14,992 nucleotides of DNA, from contig CAAGRV010000055.1 in the NCBI GenBank assembly GCA_900772745.1, forward strand, positions 1 to 14,992, in the 5' to 3' direction. This document shows positions 13,691 to 14,992 of this stretch, one piece after another. Numbering within the stretch: position 1 is the first letter of the stretch; every line of letters begins with the position of its first letter. A model generated the notes under the pieces. The model had not been told where the DNA came from. It saw only the letters and a program-made list of their open reading frames with translations, and did not search any database. The position numbers and the translations under genes are program-made. The DNA is from Clostridia bacterium. Lineage in GTDB: Bacteria > Bacillota > Clostridia > Christensenellales > UBA3700.

Positions 13691-13739
13691 GTTTTGCAAT
13701 AGGTGCGGAAAAAGTTGATAAGAAATTTGTCACAAAAAA

Positions 13740-13768
13740 TTGTATTTGGCAAAATGCTATGATATAAT
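13740..13768 (+). promoter_or_regulatory. Promoter of the radical SAM activase gene
   Basis: TTGTAT (13740-13745), a 17-bp spacer ending in TGA (extended -10 TGn) and TATAAT (13763-13768). The predicted start near 13775 coincides with the AGGTGA ribosome site, giving a leader of about 10 nt. Confidence 0.75.
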
Positions 13769-13784
13769 CGGGATAGGTGAAATT

Positions 13785-14483
13785 ATGGAAATACATGGAC
13801 TAAACAAACTTACCTTAGTAGACTATGACAAAAAGACAGCTTGCACGATTTTTACGGGCAGGTGCAATATGCGTTGTCCGTTTTGCCAAAATTCTTCACT
13901 CGTGCTTGACCCATCTTCCCAACCGCTCATCTCGCACGAAGAAATTTTTGGCTATCTCGACAAACGCCGTGGCATACTGGACGGCATGTGTATCACAGGC
14001 GGAGAGCCAACGCTCCAATCTGACCTTGCCGAATTTTGTGAGCAAGTCAAAGCAAGAGGCTTTTCGGTCAAGCTTGACACCAATGGAACTAACCCAAGCG
14101 TAGTCAAAGACCTTGTCACCAACAAGCTCGTAGACTATGTTGCTATGGACATCAAGAACAGCCCAGCCAACTATGCTCGCACGGTGGGACTTGCCAAATT
14201 CGATATGAGTGGAGTCAGCGAAAGTGTAGAGTTTTTGCTCTCAGGAGTTGTCGATTATGAGTTCCGCACGACGGTAGTATCCCAACTCCATACCGCCGAG
14301 GACTTCCACGCAATCGCCAAATGGATAAAGGGCGCAAGAAGATACTTTTTGCAAAAATTCGTGGACAGTGGCAGTTTGATAGCCGACGGCTTGTCAGCTT
14401 GTTCGGACGAACAAATGAAAATTTTCCAAAAAATTATGAACGACGAGGGCGTCCCAACCAGCCTCAGAGGCGTGGACTACTAA
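13785..14483 (+). CDS. nrdG: Anaerobic ribonucleotide reductase activating protein (NrdG2-type radical SAM)
   Basis: This 232-residue radical SAM enzyme carries the cluster motif CNMRCPFC (C27, C31, C34) and the SAM-binding TGGEPT (71-76), followed by LDTNGTNP and YVAMDIKNSPANY. This pattern fits the type-2 NrdG group, which uses a 4Fe-4S cluster and SAM to install the glycyl radical on the class III ribonucleotide reductase NrdD, allowing dNTP synthesis without oxygen. No nrdD lies nearby, so the partner must be elsewhere, or the enzyme may activate another glycyl-radical protein. ATG 13785 is chosen because AGGTGA sits upstream; the frame from 13740 would begin inside the promoter. The gene is monocistronic with its own terminator. 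Confidence 0.85.
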   Translation: MEIHGLNKLTLVDYDKKTACTIFTGRCNMRCPFCQNSSLVLDPSSQPLISHEEIFGYLDKRRGILDGMCITGGEPTLQSDLAEFCEQVKARGFSVKLDTNGTNPSVVKDLVTNKLVDYVAMDIKNSPANYARTVGLAKFDMSGVSESVEFLLSGVVDYEFRTTVVSQLHTAEDFHAIAKWIKGARRYFLQKFVDSGSLIADGLSACSDEQMKIFQKIMNDEGVPTSLRGVDY

Positions 14484-14516
14484 GAGTCGTTTTTGAAAAC
14501 CCCAATCATAAATCAT

Positions 14517-14550
14517 AGGAAGGTAAGAGATTATCTTCCTTATTTATTGT
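14517..14550 (+). terminator. Terminator of the radical SAM gene
   Basis: A 10-bp stem AGGAAGGTAA (14517-14526) / TTATCTTCCT (14531-14540) with one G-U pair has a GNRA-type loop GAGA and is followed by TATTTATTGT. Confidence 0.75.
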
Positions 14551-14615
14551 AAAAGGGGTGAAGAAATTGAAAATAGTGGTTTTATTAAAATCGCCTCAAT
14601 GAACAAAAAAATAGC

Positions 14616-14644
14616 TTGCTATTGTTCGCATTGTAGAATATAAT
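14616..14644 (+). promoter_or_regulatory. Promoter of the HTH-methyltransferase gene
   Basis: TTGCTA (14616-14621), a 17-bp spacer and TATAAT (14639-14644). The predicted start near 14651 leaves a leader of about 32 nt with GAGGGTGA (14671-14678) as ribosome site. Confidence 0.75.
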
Positions 14645-14682
14645 ATAGGCAAGAGTATAACAATTTAATTGAGGGTGACAGT

Positions 14683-14992
14683 ATGTTGAGTTTTATTTCT
14701 GCAAAAGAAGCCGCCGAAAAATGGAACATATCGCAAAGGCGAGTGTCCGTATTGTGTAGTGAAAACAGAATCAATGGAGCAATGATGGTTGGCAATATGT
14801 GGATCATTCCTTCAAATGCCGAAAAACCTGTAGACAAGAGAACAGTTCGCTATGAAAAAACAAAGGATATAACGCTTAAACCGTTTGTAAAATGGGTTGG
14901 AGGGAAAAGTCAACTTGTTGATCAAATAGAAAAAATGCTCCCGACAGACGAAGAAAAAGTTTTGACAAAATATGCCGAACCTATGGTTGGTG
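14683..14992 (+). CDS. Dam-type DNA adenine N6-methyltransferase with N-terminal HTH (3' partial)
   Basis: The first 103 residues of a gene cut by the window end. Residues 1-55 (MLSFISAKEAAEKWNISQRRVSVLCSENRI...MWIIPSNAEKPVDKR) match the small MerR/excisionase-like helix-turn-helix common in Clostridia. From residue 65 the sequence becomes KPFVKWVGGKSQLVDQI...KYAEPMVGG, the FxxWxGGK SAM-binding motif and the start of the EPFVGGG segment of D12-class (Dam/DpnM-like) adenine methyltransferases, which methylate adenine in short sites such as GATC. The start has a good SD (GAGGGTGA) and promoter. A restriction partner may lie downstream. The D12 class assignment is strong; specificity and completeness cannot be judged here. 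Confidence 0.85.
   Translation, partial: MLSFISAKEAAEKWNISQRRVSVLCSENRINGAMMVGNMWIIPSNAEKPVDKRTVRYEKTKDITLKPFVKWVGGKSQLVDQIEKMLPTDEEKVLTKYAEPMVG

Noticed and set aside
1..14992. CRISPR array, tRNA or rRNA gene, transposase, origin
   Set aside because: No regularly spaced repeats, cloverleaf, rRNA-like sequence, transposase-like protein or DnaA-box cluster was seen on either strand.

Overview
The window looks like ordinary chromosome of a low-to-medium GC, anaerobic, probably host-associated member of the Bacillota (Clostridia-like). The evidence is Shine-Dalgarno (SD)-led tightly packed genes, TTGnnn-17-TATAAT promoters, FeoAB iron uptake, an oxygen-sensitive radical-SAM RNR activase, an InlB-type repeat surface protein and a sialic-acid cluster. 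No rRNA, tRNA, CRISPR array, transposase or phage gene was seen.

Layout. (1) 1-1270: the 3' part of a membrane-anchored repeat protein and its terminator. (2) 1327-2132: a biotin ligase whose promoter places the transcript start at or beside its ATG. It converges on an M29 aminopeptidase (2312-3547, minus) with a shared bidirectional terminator. (3) 3622-7471: a four-gene operon of LacX-type mutarotase, sialidase without signal peptide, NanE and NanK, read divergently from the aminopeptidase. Released sialic acid would pass through a lyase (not in the window) to ManNAc, then NanK and NanE would give GlcNAc-6-P. (4) 7569-8968: a small NfeD-like membrane protein and a RimK-like ATP-grasp ligase. 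(5) 9192-9785 (minus): a TetR regulator divergent from feoA-feoB (9962-12471), followed by an enlarged FeoB-associated Cys-rich membrane protein (12737-13081). Two copies of a 20-bp inverted repeat, 63 bp apart, bracket the feo promoter. (6) 13363-13593: a small two-helix membrane protein. (7) 13785-14483: a NrdG-like radical SAM activase. (8) 14683 to the window end: the start of a Dam-type adenine methyltransferase carrying an N-terminal helix-turn-helix.

The most notable patterns are these. All nine promoters I could place have exactly 17-bp spacers, and several put the predicted transcript start about 10 nt from the start codon. The sialidase appears cytoplasmic. The FeoB-associated protein has a triplicated Cys cluster. 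There is a two-site operator at feo, an HTH-methyltransferase fusion at the right edge, and a degenerate intergenic repeat family present after both birA and feoB. No wholly new system can be claimed from this window alone.
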